Shown: positions 33,140 to 42,663 of the stretch, in pieces
How the letters are laid out: the number at the start of each line of letters is the position of its first letter
Position numbering within the stretch: position 1 is the stretch's first letter
From: Pseudomonadota bacterium
GTDB lineage: Bacteria > Pseudomonadota > Gammaproteobacteria > Burkholderiales > Burkholderiaceae_E
Assembly (NCBI GenBank): GCA_023389055.1
Contig: JAEWFA010000038.1
Coordinates: 71,914 to 135,913, forward strand
Direction: 5' to 3'
DNA length: 64,000 nt
Notes under the pieces: model-generated
What the model was told of the DNA's origin: nothing
What the model saw: the letters and a program-made list of their open reading frames with translations, nothing else
The model's database searches: none
Program-made: the position numbers and the translations under genes

Positions 33140-35892
33140 GCGCGCACGCGTCGCCCGGCGAGTCGGTCGTGCAGTGCGTACAGCAGGTCGAGCGCGTCGC
33201 GCGCGCTCAGCGCATCGGGATCGAGGTCGTGCAGGCGCGCGAGGACTTCGACGCGCGCGTCCTCGTCGGCGCCCGGTGCGGCTTCGGCGTCGGCACCGAC
33301 GGCGGCATCGACAGCGGGTCCGATCACGGCCCCTTCGTCGGTGCCGCCCGCGAGTTGCGATTCGGCGGCCCCGGCGGCGAAGGCGAAGAGATCGAGTTGC
33401 GATTGCTGCGCCCGTGCGTGCTCTTCGAGTTCGCCGAGCATCCGCTCGGCGGCGCGCACCACCGGCTGCGGAACGCCGGCCAGCCGCGCGACCTGCAGCC
33501 CGTAGCTGCGGTTTGCCGGTCCGTCGCGCAACGCGTGCAGGAAGACGATCCCGCCGCGATGCTCCGCAGCGGCCAGGTGGAGGTTCACTGCCTGCGGGTG
33601 CCGCTCGCTCAGCCGCGTGAGCTCGAAGTAGTGCGTGGCGAACAGCGTAAGCGAGCGATTGTGCGCGAGCAGGCGCGCGGCGATCGCGTGCGCCAGCGCG
33701 AGCCCGTCGAAGGTCGAGGTGCCGCGCCCGATCTCGTCCATCAGCACGAGCGATCGGTCGGTGGCTGCGTGCAGGATCGCCGCCGCTTCGGTCATCTCCA
33801 CCATGAAGGTCGAACGCCCTCCGGCGAGGTCGTCGGAGGCGCCCACGCGCGTGAAGATCCGATCGAGCGGCCCGATCTCGCAGTCGTCGGCGGGCACGAA
33901 GCTGCCGCAGTAGGCGAGCAGCGCGATCAGCGCGACCGAGCGCATGTAGGTCGACTTTCCGCCCATGTTCGGGCCGGTGATCAGCAGCATGCGCCGGCTG
34001 TCGCGCATCACGCAGTCGTTGGGCACGTATTGCTCGATTGCCGCTTCGACAAGCGGGTGCCGGCCGGCACGGATCTCGATGCCGGGCAATGACACGAAGC
34101 GCGGCGGCACCCAGCGCAGCGTGCGAGCGCGTTCGGCCAGCGTGGCGAGCACGTCGAGCTTTGCGATCGCGCTGCCGGCGCGCTGCCAGTCGCGCACGAA
34201 CGGCTCGAGCGACTCGACGAGCGCGTCGTACAGCGAACGCTCGAGCGCGAGCGCGCGCTCGCGCGCCGACAGCGCCTTGTCCTCGAATGCCTTCAGCTCG
34301 GGCGTGACGTAGCGTTCGGCATTCTTCAGCGTCTGCCTGCGGCGGTAGTCGTCGGGTACGCGCGCGGACTGTCCCCGCGTGACCTCGATGAAGTAGCCGG
34401 TCACGCTGTTGTAGCCGACGCGAAGGGTCGCGATGCCGGTGCGCTCGCGCTCGCGCAGCTCCATTGCCGCGAGCAGTGCGTCGCCGTCGCGGTCGATCGC
34501 ACGCAGCTCGTCGAGCGCGGCGTCGTAGCCGTCGCGAAGCACGCCGCCGTCTCGCGCCTGCACGGCAGGCTCGTCGAGCAGCGCCTGCGCGATCGGCTCC
34601 CACGAACCGCGCGCCAGGTCGAGCGCCTGCGCGGCTTCGCGAAAGGGCTCTGCGTCGAGCGTGTCGATCGATTCGCGAACGCGCTGCAGGACGGGCATCG
34701 CATCGCGCAATGCCGCCAATTCGCGCGGACGCACCGAACGCAGGGCAATGCGCGTTGCGACCCGCTCGAGGTCGGGCAGCGTGCGCAGCTCGGCGCGCAG
34801 CGCCTCATGGCCCGGCGACGAATCGAGCAGCAGTCCGATGCAGTGCTGTCGCTGCGCGGCGGCCTGCTGCGCACGCGGCGGCTCGAGCAGCCAGCGGCGC
34901 AGCAACCGCGCGCCGGCGCTGGTGGCGCAACGATCGAGCAGGCGCAGCAGCGACGGACCGTCGTCGCCGCGAAGGCTCTCGACGATCTCGAGGTTGCGCC
35001 GTGCCGTGGCGTCGACGACCACGAACTCGTCGGCATCGAACACGCGCAGCGCCTGCAGATGCGAGGGCGCGCGTCCCTGCGTGCGCTCGACGTGCTCGAC
35101 GAGCGCACCGGCCGCTCCGATCGCGGCGTCCAGCCCCTGCGCACCGAAGCCGGCAAGATCGCGGGTGCCGAACAGTTCGCACAGCCGACGCTGCGCGCGG
35201 CGAGTATCGAATTGCCAGAGGGGGGCGCGCGCGAGGGCGGCGCGGTCGAGCGCGCCCTGCACCTGCAACGCCGCCTTCAGGGAAACGGGCAGCGCGGCAT
35301 CCTCGGCGAGCAGCAGCTCGGCCGGCCGCAGCCGGTCGATCTCGCGCGCCAGCGTTGGGGCGTCGAGTTCGGCGAGCCAGCACTCGCCGCTCGAGACGAC
35401 CATCCACGCTGCGGCCAGGCGCGAACCGGTCGACGGCGACACGGCGAGCAGCACGGTGTCGTCACGCTCGGGCAGCAACTGGGCGTCGGTGACGGTGCCC
35501 GGCGTGACGATGCGCACGACCTTGCGCTCCACCGGCCCCTTAGCGGTCGCGGGGTCGCCGATCTGCTCGCACACGGCGATCGACTCGCCGAGCCGCACGA
35601 GGCGCGCCAGATACTGCTCGACCGCATGAACGGGCACGCCCGCCATCGGAATCGGCACGCCGGCCGATGCGCCGCGTTTCGTCAGCGTGATCCCGAGCAG
35701 GCGCGCGGCGCGCTCGGCGTCCGCGTAGAACAGCTCGTAGAAGTCGCCCATCCGGTAGAACAGCAGCCGCGAGGCGTGCTCGCTCTTGATGCGCAGGTAC
35801 TGCTGCATCACGGGCGTGTGACCGGCGAGGTGGGACGAGCGGGGATCGATACTGCCGTTGCCGTCCGGCGCCATGTCGTTCTGTCGTTTCAC
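33136..35892 (-). CDS. mutS: DNA mismatch repair protein MutS
   Basis: A 918-residue mismatch-recognition ATPase. The mismatch wedge F-x-E lies in FYRMGDFYELF near residue 50. The Walker A site TGPNMGGKST is near residue 640, followed by the signature region STFMVEM, Walker B LMDEIGRGTSTFDG and the ATHYFEL switch. A C-terminal extension after about residue 810 is enriched in acidic and alanine residues and carries the dimer region. The start could be this GTG or an ATG six codons later (35874), which may be preferable. The stop codon overlaps the start of the decayed gene. Confidence 0.97.
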   Translation of the reverse strand: MKRQNDMAPDGNGSIDPRSSHLAGHTPVMQQYLRIKSEHASRLLFYRMGDFYELFYADAERAARLLGITLTKRGASAGVPIPMAGVPVHAVEQYLARLVRLGESIAVCEQIGDPATAKGPVERKVVRIVTPGTVTDAQLLPERDDTVLLAVSPSTGSRLAAAWMVVSSGECWLAELDAPTLAREIDRLRPAELLLAEDAALPVSLKAALQVQGALDRAALARAPLWQFDTRRAQRRLCELFGTRDLAGFGAQGLDAAIGAAGALVEHVERTQGRAPSHLQALRVFDADEFVVVDATARRNLEIVESLRGDDGPSLLRLLDRCATSAGARLLRRWLLEPPRAQQAAAQRQHCIGLLLDSSPGHEALRAELRTLPDLERVATRIALRSVRPRELAALRDAMPVLQRVRESIDTLDAEPFREAAQALDLARGSWEPIAQALLDEPAVQARDGGVLRDGYDAALDELRAIDRDGDALLAAMELRERERTGIATLRVGYNSVTGYFIEVTRGQSARVPDDYRRRQTLKNAERYVTPELKAFEDKALSARERALALERSLYDALVESLEPFVRDWQRAGSAIAKLDVLATLAERARTLRWVPPRFVSLPGIEIRAGRHPLVEAAIEQYVPNDCVMRDSRRMLLITGPNMGGKSTYMRSVALIALLAYCGSFVPADDCEIGPLDRIFTRVGASDDLAGGRSTFMVEMTEAAAILHAATDRSLVLMDEIGRGTSTFDGLALAHAIAARLLAHNRSLTLFATHYFELTRLSERHPQAVNLHLAAAEHRGGIVFLHALRDGPANRSYGLQVARLAGVPQPVVRAAERMLGELEEHARAQQSQLDLFAFAAGAAESQLAGGTDEGAVIGPAVDAAVGADAEAAPGADEDARVEVLARLHDLDPDALSARDALDLLYALHDRLAGRRVRA

Positions 35893-36050
35893 GAGATTCG
35901 GGCCTTCACCGATGGCTCTTCGCGCAGCAGGGCGCCCGATTCGCTCCGGCGCCCGGCTGCCCAGCCCGAATGATGCACGCAGCGCCGCGCGCGGGGGTCG
36001 GCAGCGGCGCCGCGTCGTTCGGCGGGCGGCGCCGGCTCCCCGGCGAAGGT

Positions 36051-37109
36051 TCAGATGCGCGCTTCGAAGACCATATTGAAGGGCGTCTGGGCGGTTCGGC
36101 GGAACTGTCCGAATCCGGCCTCTTCGGCGACATCGTGCAGGCGGCGTTCACCAGCCTGCGCGCCCAGGCCGAGGCCGACCTCCTGCGACAGCGAACACGG
36201 CGTGCAGATCATCGTCGACGCACAGTAGTAGACGCGACCGACCGGATTGAGGTTTTCCTGCACGGTGTTTCCGGCGAAGGGCTCCACGAGCAGCCAGCTG
36301 CCGTCCTTCGCCATCGTGTCGCGCACATGGCGCGCGGCGCCCACCGGGTCGCCCATGTCGTGCAGCGAGTCGAAGAAGGCCACCAGGTCGAAGTCGTGCC
36401 CGGGGTAGTCCTTCGCGCCGGCGCGCTCGAAATGCACGCGGTCCGCGACGCCGGCGTCCTCGGCGCGCTTGCGCGCGGCTTCGATCGACTGCGGGTGATA
36501 GTCGAAGCCGTAGAACTCGGACTTCGGATAGGCCTTCGCCATGACGATCGTGGACGAACCGTAGCCGCAGCCGATGTCGGCGACGCGTGCGCCGTCGCGC
36601 AGCTTCCGGTCGACGTCGGTGAGCGTCGGGATCCAGCTGCTGACCAGGTTCGCGTTGTAGCCGGGGCGGAAGAACCGCTCGGTTCCGCTGTACAGCCCCG
36701 CGCTGTGCTCGTGCCAGCCCAGGCCGCTGTTCGAGGTGAACGTGCGCTCCAGCTTGTCGATGTCCTGCGCGAGCGCGGCGAAGATCTCGAAACCGCCGCA
36801 CACGAAGGTGGGGCTGTCTTCGTCGACGAACACGGCTGCCGATTCCTCCGACATCGTGTAAGCCTCGCGCTCGGCGTCGTAGTCGATGTAGCCGCTTGCG
36901 GCCATCGCGTTCAGCCATTCGCGCGCATATCGCTCCCGAACGCCGGTGCGTTCGGCGAGCATCTCCGAGTTCGTCGGCTCGCCGCCAGCGAGCGCGCGGA
37001 ACAGCCCGAGCCGGTCGCCGAGCACGACCAGCGGCGCGCTTGCGATCGCGCCGAATTCGTTGACGAGCTTTCCCATCAGGGCGTCGAGCCGGGTCGCGTC
37101 AATTGCCAT
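36051..37109 (-). CDS. Class I SAM-dependent methyltransferase with winged-helix N-terminus
   Basis: A 352-residue protein. The first 100 residues form a winged-helix-like dimerisation domain of the O-methyltransferase style (GLFRALAGGEPTNSEMLAERTG). The catalytic domain has motif I VADIGCGYGSST near residue 165, the strand-2 segment YGFDYHPQS and the post-motif DSLHDMGD. A cysteine cluster (CASTMICTPCSL) precedes the C-terminal helices. The start is set by GGAGG seven bases upstream of the ATG. Neighbours (mutS and an Rnk-like factor) do not indicate a substrate; small molecules rather than nucleic acids are likely for this architecture. Confidence 0.87.
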   Translation of the reverse strand: MAIDATRLDALMGKLVNEFGAIASAPLVVLGDRLGLFRALAGGEPTNSEMLAERTGVRERYAREWLNAMAASGYIDYDAEREAYTMSEESAAVFVDEDSPTFVCGGFEIFAALAQDIDKLERTFTSNSGLGWHEHSAGLYSGTERFFRPGYNANLVSSWIPTLTDVDRKLRDGARVADIGCGYGSSTIVMAKAYPKSEFYGFDYHPQSIEAARKRAEDAGVADRVHFERAGAKDYPGHDFDLVAFFDSLHDMGDPVGAARHVRDTMAKDGSWLLVEPFAGNTVQENLNPVGRVYYCASTMICTPCSLSQEVGLGLGAQAGERRLHDVAEEAGFGQFRRTAQTPFNMVFEARI

Positions 37110-37254
37110 GTTCGCCTCCTTCGGAGGGGCTCGTGTCGGAGCGGCGCAGCGGGATTGCGGCGACTGGGCTCCGGCACCGCGAAGGCAGTGTACGGCTGCA
37201 ATAACCGGCTTATTGCAAGCAGATTCTGTCGGCGAGGACTTGGCGGCCGCACGC

Positions 37255-37662
37255 TCAGCGCGTGTAGTCTCCGCTCGCCTCGGGCTGGAACAGCAGCTCG
37301 GCAATGCGCAGGCGCTGCACTGCACCGGTCGGCGTCGTCCACTGCGTTTCCTCGCCGACGCGGCGGCCGAGCAGCGCCGTTCCGATCGGGGAGAGCACCG
37401 ACACGAAACCGGCCGACGCGTCGGCGTCCCCGGGGTAGCACAGCGTGAGGGTGCGCTGGGTTCCGTCGACGAGATCGTCGACGGTGACGCGCGTGTACAT
37501 CGTGACGACGTCGCCGGGCACTTCGCTGGGCGCCACGACATCGGCGTCGTCGAGCACCTCGGTGAGTGCCTCGCCGGCCGGTCGCTGTCGGGCAAGCAGG
37601 CGGTCGATGCGTACGTGATCCAGTTCGTTCAGCAGGCGAAAGTCATTCGAGGCTTGGGTCAT
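37255..37662 (-). CDS. GreA/GreB-family factor, Rnk-like
   Basis: A 135-residue protein consisting of a short N-terminal helix region and a Gre-factor C-terminal domain (VVTMYTRVTVDD through VSVLSPIGTALLGRRVGEE). It lacks the long coiled coil of GreA, which fits Rnk, regulator of nucleoside diphosphate kinase, a protein that binds RNA polymerase near the secondary channel. The ATG is selected by GGAG eight bases upstream; the frame is open further upstream without support. It is transcribed in the same direction as the methyltransferase, 145 bases ahead. Confidence 0.85.
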   Translation of the reverse strand: MTQASNDFRLLNELDHVRIDRLLARQRPAGEALTEVLDDADVVAPSEVPGDVVTMYTRVTVDDLVDGTQRTLTLCYPGDADASAGFVSVLSPIGTALLGRRVGEETQWTTPTGAVQRLRIAELLFQPEASGDYTR

Positions 37663-38168
37663 GGCGAACTCCGTAAGGGAGGCGAACGCGGACGATTCCG
37701 GAAAGTGCGACGCGGACGTCGCGCGAAGCGAGGCCCCCGGGGCGGGCCCGGCGATCTCGAAGGGGCGGTGGATTCGAGGGTGGATCGCCGGGCTATCGAT
37801 CGAAGGCGGACTTGCCCGATCGGCAGGTCGCCTCGATTCGCGCCCGGGCACCGGACGCGGGCACGCGTCGGCCCGCGGCGGCGCCTTGCGGCGCGTCGGC
37901 GTGCAGTTTCGCAGTGCGGACGATCGGTGCGTTCATTCGTGACTTGTCGAGCGCGCCGCCATGGCGACGCGGTTCGAAGAAGACAGGGTAGGTGTTCCGC
38001 CGGCATCGGCGGGATCGCGCCGCAACGAAAAGCGTGGCGCGATGTCTTGCAAACGTATGGTAGCCGACCCGGCGACAATCGGCATCATCGCCGTTCGAAC
38101 GCCTCGGACTGACGCTTACATTGGGGCAGAATGCGCAGGCGCAAGGGCCTGTGGGCGAAGGATCGACG
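37663..38168. other. Intergenic region between divergent genes, no gene seen
   Basis: About 500 bases between the rnk-like gene (leftward) and the NUDIX gene (rightward). No credible coding sequence or structured RNA was recognised. It should contain promoters for both genes; the stretch around 38040-38090 is somewhat less GC-rich but has no clear -35/-10 pair. Confidence 0.4.
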
Positions 38169-39089
38169 GTGAAGGGTGAAGCTTCGGTTTCGGGGGCGGG
38201 CTCCCGGTCGGTTTTCTCCGGGCCGGTGACGACCCCGGTGTTGCCGGCGGCCACGGTCGTCGTGCTGCGCGACGGCGAGCAGGGCCTCGAGGTGCTGATG
38301 CTGCGCCGGCACGTCAAATCCGCCGTCCTCGGCGGCGCTTTCGTCTTTCCCGGCGGCAAGCTCGACGCGGCCGATCGGGCCGTCGCCGGGTCGCGCTGCA
38401 TCGACGCATCGCCCGAGGAACTGCACGACCGACTCGGCGAGCCCCGACTCGACCCTTGCGAAGCGGCGGCGCTGTTCGTCGCCGCCTGCCGCGAGACGCT
38501 GGAGGAATCGGGCGTGCTGTTCGCGCACGGCGCCGATGCCGCCGTCGCGCGGCGAGTGCGCGAAACCGCCTGCGCGGCACGGCCCTTCGATTCGGTGCTC
38601 GCTACGCTGTCGCTGCGCCTCGACACCGACTCGCTCGTGCCGTGGACGCGCTGGATCACGCCGCGCGTGCCGGCGATGATGGATCGCCGGTTCGACGCGC
38701 GCTTCTTCGTGGCTCGACTGCCCTCCGACCAGCAGGCGACGCACGACGACCACGAAGCGACCGAGACCGTCTGGCTGCGGCCTCGCGCGGCGGTCGAGCG
38801 CTATCGACGACGCGAGATCGTCGTCGCGCCGGTACAGTTGATGAGCCTGGTGCATCTTGCGCAGCATGCTTCGGCGGCTTCGGTGCTCGACGAGGCGCGC
38901 ACGCGCAGGCCGCCGCTGATCGAGCCCGAGCCCTTCGAGGAGAACGGGGTGCGCGCCATCGCGTACCCCGGCCACCCGCGGCACCCGGTGCGCGAGCGCG
39001 CGATTCCCGGACCCGACTGCCTGCAGTTGCGCGACGACCTGTTCGAGCCGCCTGCAGGCTTCGATTCGCTGTTCCGCGTCGACGAATGA
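38169..39089 (+). CDS. NUDIX hydrolase (NUDT19/long-insert type)
   Basis: A 306-residue NUDIX protein. The NUDIX helix is split: GGKLDAADR is separated by an insert of about 40 residues from CRETLEESGVL, which supplies the catalytic Glu residues. This arrangement is typical of NUDT7/NUDT19-like and related bacterial enzymes that cleave CoA or other nucleotide diphosphates. Later segments (TPRVPAMMDRRFDARFFV and ETVWLRP) also fit. The GTG start has GAAGGA six bases upstream. It overlaps the following hydrolase gene by four bases (ATGA), so the two are coupled and may act in one acyl-CoA-related route. Confidence 0.85.
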   Translation: MKGEASVSGAGSRSVFSGPVTTPVLPAATVVVLRDGEQGLEVLMLRRHVKSAVLGGAFVFPGGKLDAADRAVAGSRCIDASPEELHDRLGEPRLDPCEAAALFVAACRETLEESGVLFAHGADAAVARRVRETACAARPFDSVLATLSLRLDTDSLVPWTRWITPRVPAMMDRRFDARFFVARLPSDQQATHDDHEATETVWLRPRAAVERYRRREIVVAPVQLMSLVHLAQHASAASVLDEARTRRPPLIEPEPFEENGVRAIAYPGHPRHPVRERAIPGPDCLQLRDDLFEPPAGFDSLFRVDE

Positions 39090-40072
39090 CCGCCCGCACT
39101 CTCATGAACCTGCCTGCCTTCATCGACTACGAACACGGCATCACCGCCATCGACTCCGGCTTCGAGCGCCCGATGCTCGACGCGGTGCACCTGGTCGTCG
39201 AGGGCGGCCGCGCCGCGCTCGTCGACACCGCCTCGAACGAGTCGCTGCCGAAGGTGCTGGCGGCGCTCGCCGCGAAGGGGCTGTCGGCCGGCAACGTGGA
39301 CTGGGTGCTGCTCACGCACGTACATCTCGATCATGCCGGCGGGGCGGGCGCGTACATGCGGCATTTCCCGAACGCGCGACTCACCGTGCACCCGCGCGGG
39401 GCGCGCCACATGATCGATCCGGCGCGGCTCGTCGCCGGCACCGTCGACGTCTATGGCGCCGAAGAGGCGCGGCGCATGTACGGCGACATCGTTCCGGTGC
39501 CTGCCGAGCGCGTCGTCGAGACGCCCGATGGCGCGAGCGTGTCGCTGAACGGACGGCGCTTCGAGTTCCTCGACACGCCGGGCCATGCGCGTCACCACGT
39601 GTGCATCGTCGACGAGCGCTCGGGGCACGTGTTCGCCGGCGACACGTTCGGGCTGTCGTACCGCGAACTCGACGTCGGGGGCAGGCCGGCGATCTTTCCG
39701 TCGACGACGCCGGTGCAGTTCGATCCGCCGGCGCTGCATGATTCGATCGACCGGCTGCTCGCACGCCGGCCGGGCGCCGTCTACGTCACGCATTTCGGCC
39801 AGGTTCGCGACGTACAGCGCTGCGGGGCAGACCTTCACCGGCTGATCGACGCGCACGCGGCGCTGGGGCTCGACTGCGAGGGCGACGGCGTCGCCGGCGA
39901 GCGGCGATCGCAGCGGTTGCGCGAAGGCGTGCGCGCGATGGTGCTCGACGAGGCGCAACGGCAGCGCTGGCCGCTCGCACGCGAAGCGCTGCTCGCGCTC
40001 TTCGATCTCGACATCCGGCTCAACGCTGCCGGAATCGAATCCTGGCTCGACGCCCGCGCGGCGAGGGGCTGA
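39086..40072 (+). CDS. MBL-fold metallohydrolase
   Basis: A 328-residue metallo-beta-lactamase-fold enzyme with THVHLDHAGG as the first metal motif (near residue 75), the TPGHARHH segment, the AGDTFG aspartate and THFGQ near residue 235, which supply the remaining ligands. The C-terminal third is helical with no recognised motif. Glyoxalase-II-like or lactonase-like activity is plausible, but the substrate is not evident. It is coupled to the NUDIX gene. A second ATG six codons in (39104, MNLPAF) is an equally possible start. Confidence 0.88.
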   Translation: MTARTLMNLPAFIDYEHGITAIDSGFERPMLDAVHLVVEGGRAALVDTASNESLPKVLAALAAKGLSAGNVDWVLLTHVHLDHAGGAGAYMRHFPNARLTVHPRGARHMIDPARLVAGTVDVYGAEEARRMYGDIVPVPAERVVETPDGASVSLNGRRFEFLDTPGHARHHVCIVDERSGHVFAGDTFGLSYRELDVGGRPAIFPSTTPVQFDPPALHDSIDRLLARRPGAVYVTHFGQVRDVQRCGADLHRLIDAHAALGLDCEGDGVAGERRSQRLREGVRAMVLDEAQRQRWPLAREALLALFDLDIRLNAAGIESWLDARAARG

Positions 40073-40088
40073 CGGCGCGCTCGCTCCT

Positions 40089-40919
40089 TCAGGCGCGCGC
40101 GTCGTGGTTTGCCGGCCGCAGCAGCCCGATCATCGCGCCGAACACCTTCGGCGCGCCCGCGACGACGCGCTCGGAGAACAGGTAGTCGGGATCGCCGCCG
40201 AAGTCGCCGATCAACCCGCCGGCTTCGGAGACGAGCAGGCTGCCCGCAGCGACGTCCCACGGGCTCAACCCCATCTCGAAGAACGCATCGAAGCGCCCGC
40301 AGGCGACGTAGGCGAGATCGAGCGTCGCGGCGCCCGGGCGGCGAATGCCGCCGGCGCGTTCGGTGAGACTGCGGAAGATCGCCAGGTACTCGTCGAGCCG
40401 ATCGAGCTTGCGGTAGGGGAAGCCGGTGCCGATCAGCGCTTCCTCGAGCCTCTGGCGCTTCGAGACGCGGATTCGCCGGTCGTTCAGGAACGCGCCTGCG
40501 CCGCGCGAGGCGGTGAACAGTTCGTCGCGGTTCGGATCGTAGACGACCGCCTGCGTGACCTGTCCGCGCTGCATCAGCGCGATCGAGATCGCGTACTGCG
40601 GCAGGCCGTGGATGAAGTTCGTCGTGCCGTCGAGCGGATCGATGATCCAGACGTTCTCGTCGCGTTCGATCGCCCGCCCGCCGGGGCCCTTCTGGCCGCG
40701 CACGAGGTGGCCGGATTCCTCGCCGAGGATCGTATGATCGGGATAGGCGCCGAGCAGCGTCTCGATGATCGCCTTCTCCGACGCGTGATCGACTTCGGTG
40801 ACGAAGTCGTTGCGCTGCTTGCGCGCGATGGCGAGGGTGTCGAGATCGAGGCTCGCACGATTGATGATTCGCGCCGCGCGGCGGGCCGCGCGAACCGCGA
40901 CGTTGAGCATCGGATGCAT
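40089..40919 (-). CDS. suhB: Inositol-1-monophosphatase family protein SuhB
   Basis: A 276-residue Mg-dependent phosphatase. The metal-binding motif DPLDGTTNFIHG is near residue 85, EESG supplies another ligand near 68, and the second family motif SPWDVAAGSLLVSEAGG is near 220. SuhB also acts in rRNA antitermination in E. coli, and its position divergent from trmJ is conserved in related bacteria. The start MHPMLNVAVRAAR is the classic N-terminus. Only 38 bases separate it from trmJ, so the promoters face each other. Confidence 0.95.
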   Translation of the reverse strand: MHPMLNVAVRAARRAARIINRASLDLDTLAIARKQRNDFVTEVDHASEKAIIETLLGAYPDHTILGEESGHLVRGQKGPGGRAIERDENVWIIDPLDGTTNFIHGLPQYAISIALMQRGQVTQAVVYDPNRDELFTASRGAGAFLNDRRIRVSKRQRLEEALIGTGFPYRKLDRLDEYLAIFRSLTERAGGIRRPGAATLDLAYVACGRFDAFFEMGLSPWDVAAGSLLVSEAGGLIGDFGGDPDYLFSERVVAGAPKVFGAMIGLLRPANHDARA

Positions 40920-40957
40920 CGGAACGAAGCCTTGCGTGTAACCCTCGATTGTATCGG

Positions 40958-41800
40958 ATGGCACTGACCAGTCTCCACGCGCCCGCGTCGCCGTGGCTGT
41001 CGCGCGTACGTTTCGTCCTCGTCGGCACCAGCCATCCGGGCAACGTAGGCGCCGCTGCGCGCGCGATGCGCGTGATGGGGCTGCGCGAGCTCGTCCTCGT
41101 CGCTCCGCGCAGCGCGCGCATTGCGAAGCATCCCGAGGCGGTCGCGCGGGCAAGCGGCGCGCTCGACGTGCTCGAGAATGCGCGCGTCGTCGAATCGCTC
41201 GGCGAGGCGCTCGCGCCGAGCACGCTGGCGATCGCGGTCAGCGCGGACACGCGCGAGTTCGGCCCGGCGCCGCAACCGCCCGAGGAGCTTGCGGCACTCG
41301 CGTTCGAGGAGGCGAGCGCCGACGCGGCGGCGCGCATCGCCTTCGTCTTCGGCGCGGAGCGCAACGGGCTGTCGATCGAATCGGTCGGGCAATGCCAGCG
41401 GGTCTGCAGCATTCCCGGCGGCACCGACTACGCGTCGCTGAATCTCGCGCAGGCGGTGCAGGTCGTCGCGTACTGCCTGCGGGCGCACGAGCGGCTGCAT
41501 CCTGCGGCCGCCCCTGCCGAACCGGCCGTGCGCTTCGCGGCCCACGAGCAGGTCGAGGCGTTGCATGCGCACCTGGAGCGCGCGCTGGTGCGGATCGGTT
41601 TCCTCGATCCGCGTCATCCGAAGAAACTGATGCAGCGGCTGCGCCGGCTGTTCTCGCGCGCGCGGCTCGAAGTAGAGGAAGTGGAGTTGCTGCGCGGCGT
41701 GTGCACGCAGATCGAGAAGACGTGCACGAACCCCTACGCCGCGCCGGTGCGCGATTGCGCAAATGCACCCGGGTCGTCGGACGACGCCGAATCCGAATAA
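40958..41800 (+). CDS. trmJ: tRNA (cytidine/uridine-2'-O-)-methyltransferase TrmJ
   Basis: A 280-residue SPOUT methyltransferase that modifies the wobble-adjacent position 32 of tRNAs. The SAM-binding knot motifs are FVLVGTSHPGNVGAAARAM, VFGAERNGLS and IPGGTDYASLNLAQAV. A C-terminal helical extension carries the LMQRLRRLFSRA segment typical of TrmJ rather than the shorter TrmL. An in-frame TTG nine bases upstream is an alternative start. Divergent from suhB and upstream of cysE. Confidence 0.95.
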   Translation: MALTSLHAPASPWLSRVRFVLVGTSHPGNVGAAARAMRVMGLRELVLVAPRSARIAKHPEAVARASGALDVLENARVVESLGEALAPSTLAIAVSADTREFGPAPQPPEELAALAFEEASADAAARIAFVFGAERNGLSIESVGQCQRVCSIPGGTDYASLNLAQAVQVVAYCLRAHERLHPAAAPAEPAVRFAAHEQVEALHAHLERALVRIGFLDPRHPKKLMQRLRRLFSRARLEVEEVELLRGVCTQIEKTCTNPYAAPVRDCANAPGSSDDAESE

Positions 41801-41900
41801 ACTCGACCTTGCGGGGCGTATCGTGCTCGTCCCGCCTTCCGGCGCGCCGACCGCAGCGCGTGCGACGCGGCCGATCGGAAGTCACCGGAGAGGGTGCTAA

Positions 41901-42644
41901 ATGCTCGCGCGAATGCGGGAAGACGTCGCCGCCGTGCAGGGGAAGGATCCCGCTGCGCGCTCGGCGCTCGAGGTGCTGCTGTGCTATCCGGGCGTGCACG
42001 CGTTGTGGATGCACCGCGGCGCGCACGCGTTGTGGAACGCCGGCTTTCGCACGCTCGGTCGCTTCGTGTCGCATCTGTCGCGCTGGCTCACCGGCATCGA
42101 GATCCACCCGGGCGCACGCATCGGGCGGCGCGTGTTCATCGACCACGGAATGGGGGTGGTGATCGGCGAGACGGCCGAGATCGGCGACGACTGCACGATC
42201 TACCAGGGCGTCACGCTCGGCGGCACGTCGCTCGTGCGCGGCAAGCGGCATCCCACGCTCGGGCGCGAGGTGATCGTCGGCGCAGGCGCGAAGGTCCTGG
42301 GGCCGTTCACGGTAGGCGACGGCGCGCGCATCGGGTCGAACTCGGTCGTGATCAAGGAAGTGCCCCCCGGCGCCACTGCGCTGGGCATTCCGGCGCGGAT
42401 GATCGTCGAGGATGCCGACCGCCGTCGCGAGGCGCAGGCGGCGAAGATGGGCTTCTCGGCCTACGCGCTAACGCAGGGTGGCGACGATCCGTTGTCGCTT
42501 GCGCTGCACATGCTGATCGACCACGTCGCCGAGCAGGATCGCCTGATCGAGCAATTGCAGGCATGCCTTGCGCGCATGGGCGCCGACGTCTGCGACCACG
42601 GCGAGCCGCTCGACATCGGCGCGCTGAACCGGATGGTCGAGTAG
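41901..42644 (+). CDS. cysE: Serine O-acetyltransferase
   Basis: A 247-residue hexapeptide-repeat acetyltransferase that makes O-acetylserine, the precursor of cysteine. An N-terminal helical part (about 1-70) leads into the left-handed beta helix with IHPGARIGRRVFIDHG, containing the catalytic histidine, then VIGETAEIGDDCTIYQGV and the GGTS loop. The C-terminal part after about 190 is longer than in the epsilon-type short enzymes. A GGAG site precedes the ATG. Confidence 0.95.
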   Translation: MLARMREDVAAVQGKDPAARSALEVLLCYPGVHALWMHRGAHALWNAGFRTLGRFVSHLSRWLTGIEIHPGARIGRRVFIDHGMGVVIGETAEIGDDCTIYQGVTLGGTSLVRGKRHPTLGREVIVGAGAKVLGPFTVGDGARIGSNSVVIKEVPPGATALGIPARMIVEDADRRREAQAAKMGFSAYALTQGGDDPLSLALHMLIDHVAEQDRLIEQLQACLARMGADVCDHGEPLDIGALNRMVE

Positions 42645-42663
42645 CGTTCTCGCGGCCTCGGGC

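Noticed and set aside
37961..38179. A 72-codon plus-strand frame in the gap ahead of the NUDIX gene
   Set aside because: No ribosome site, no recognisable motif, and composition like the surrounding non-coding DNA.
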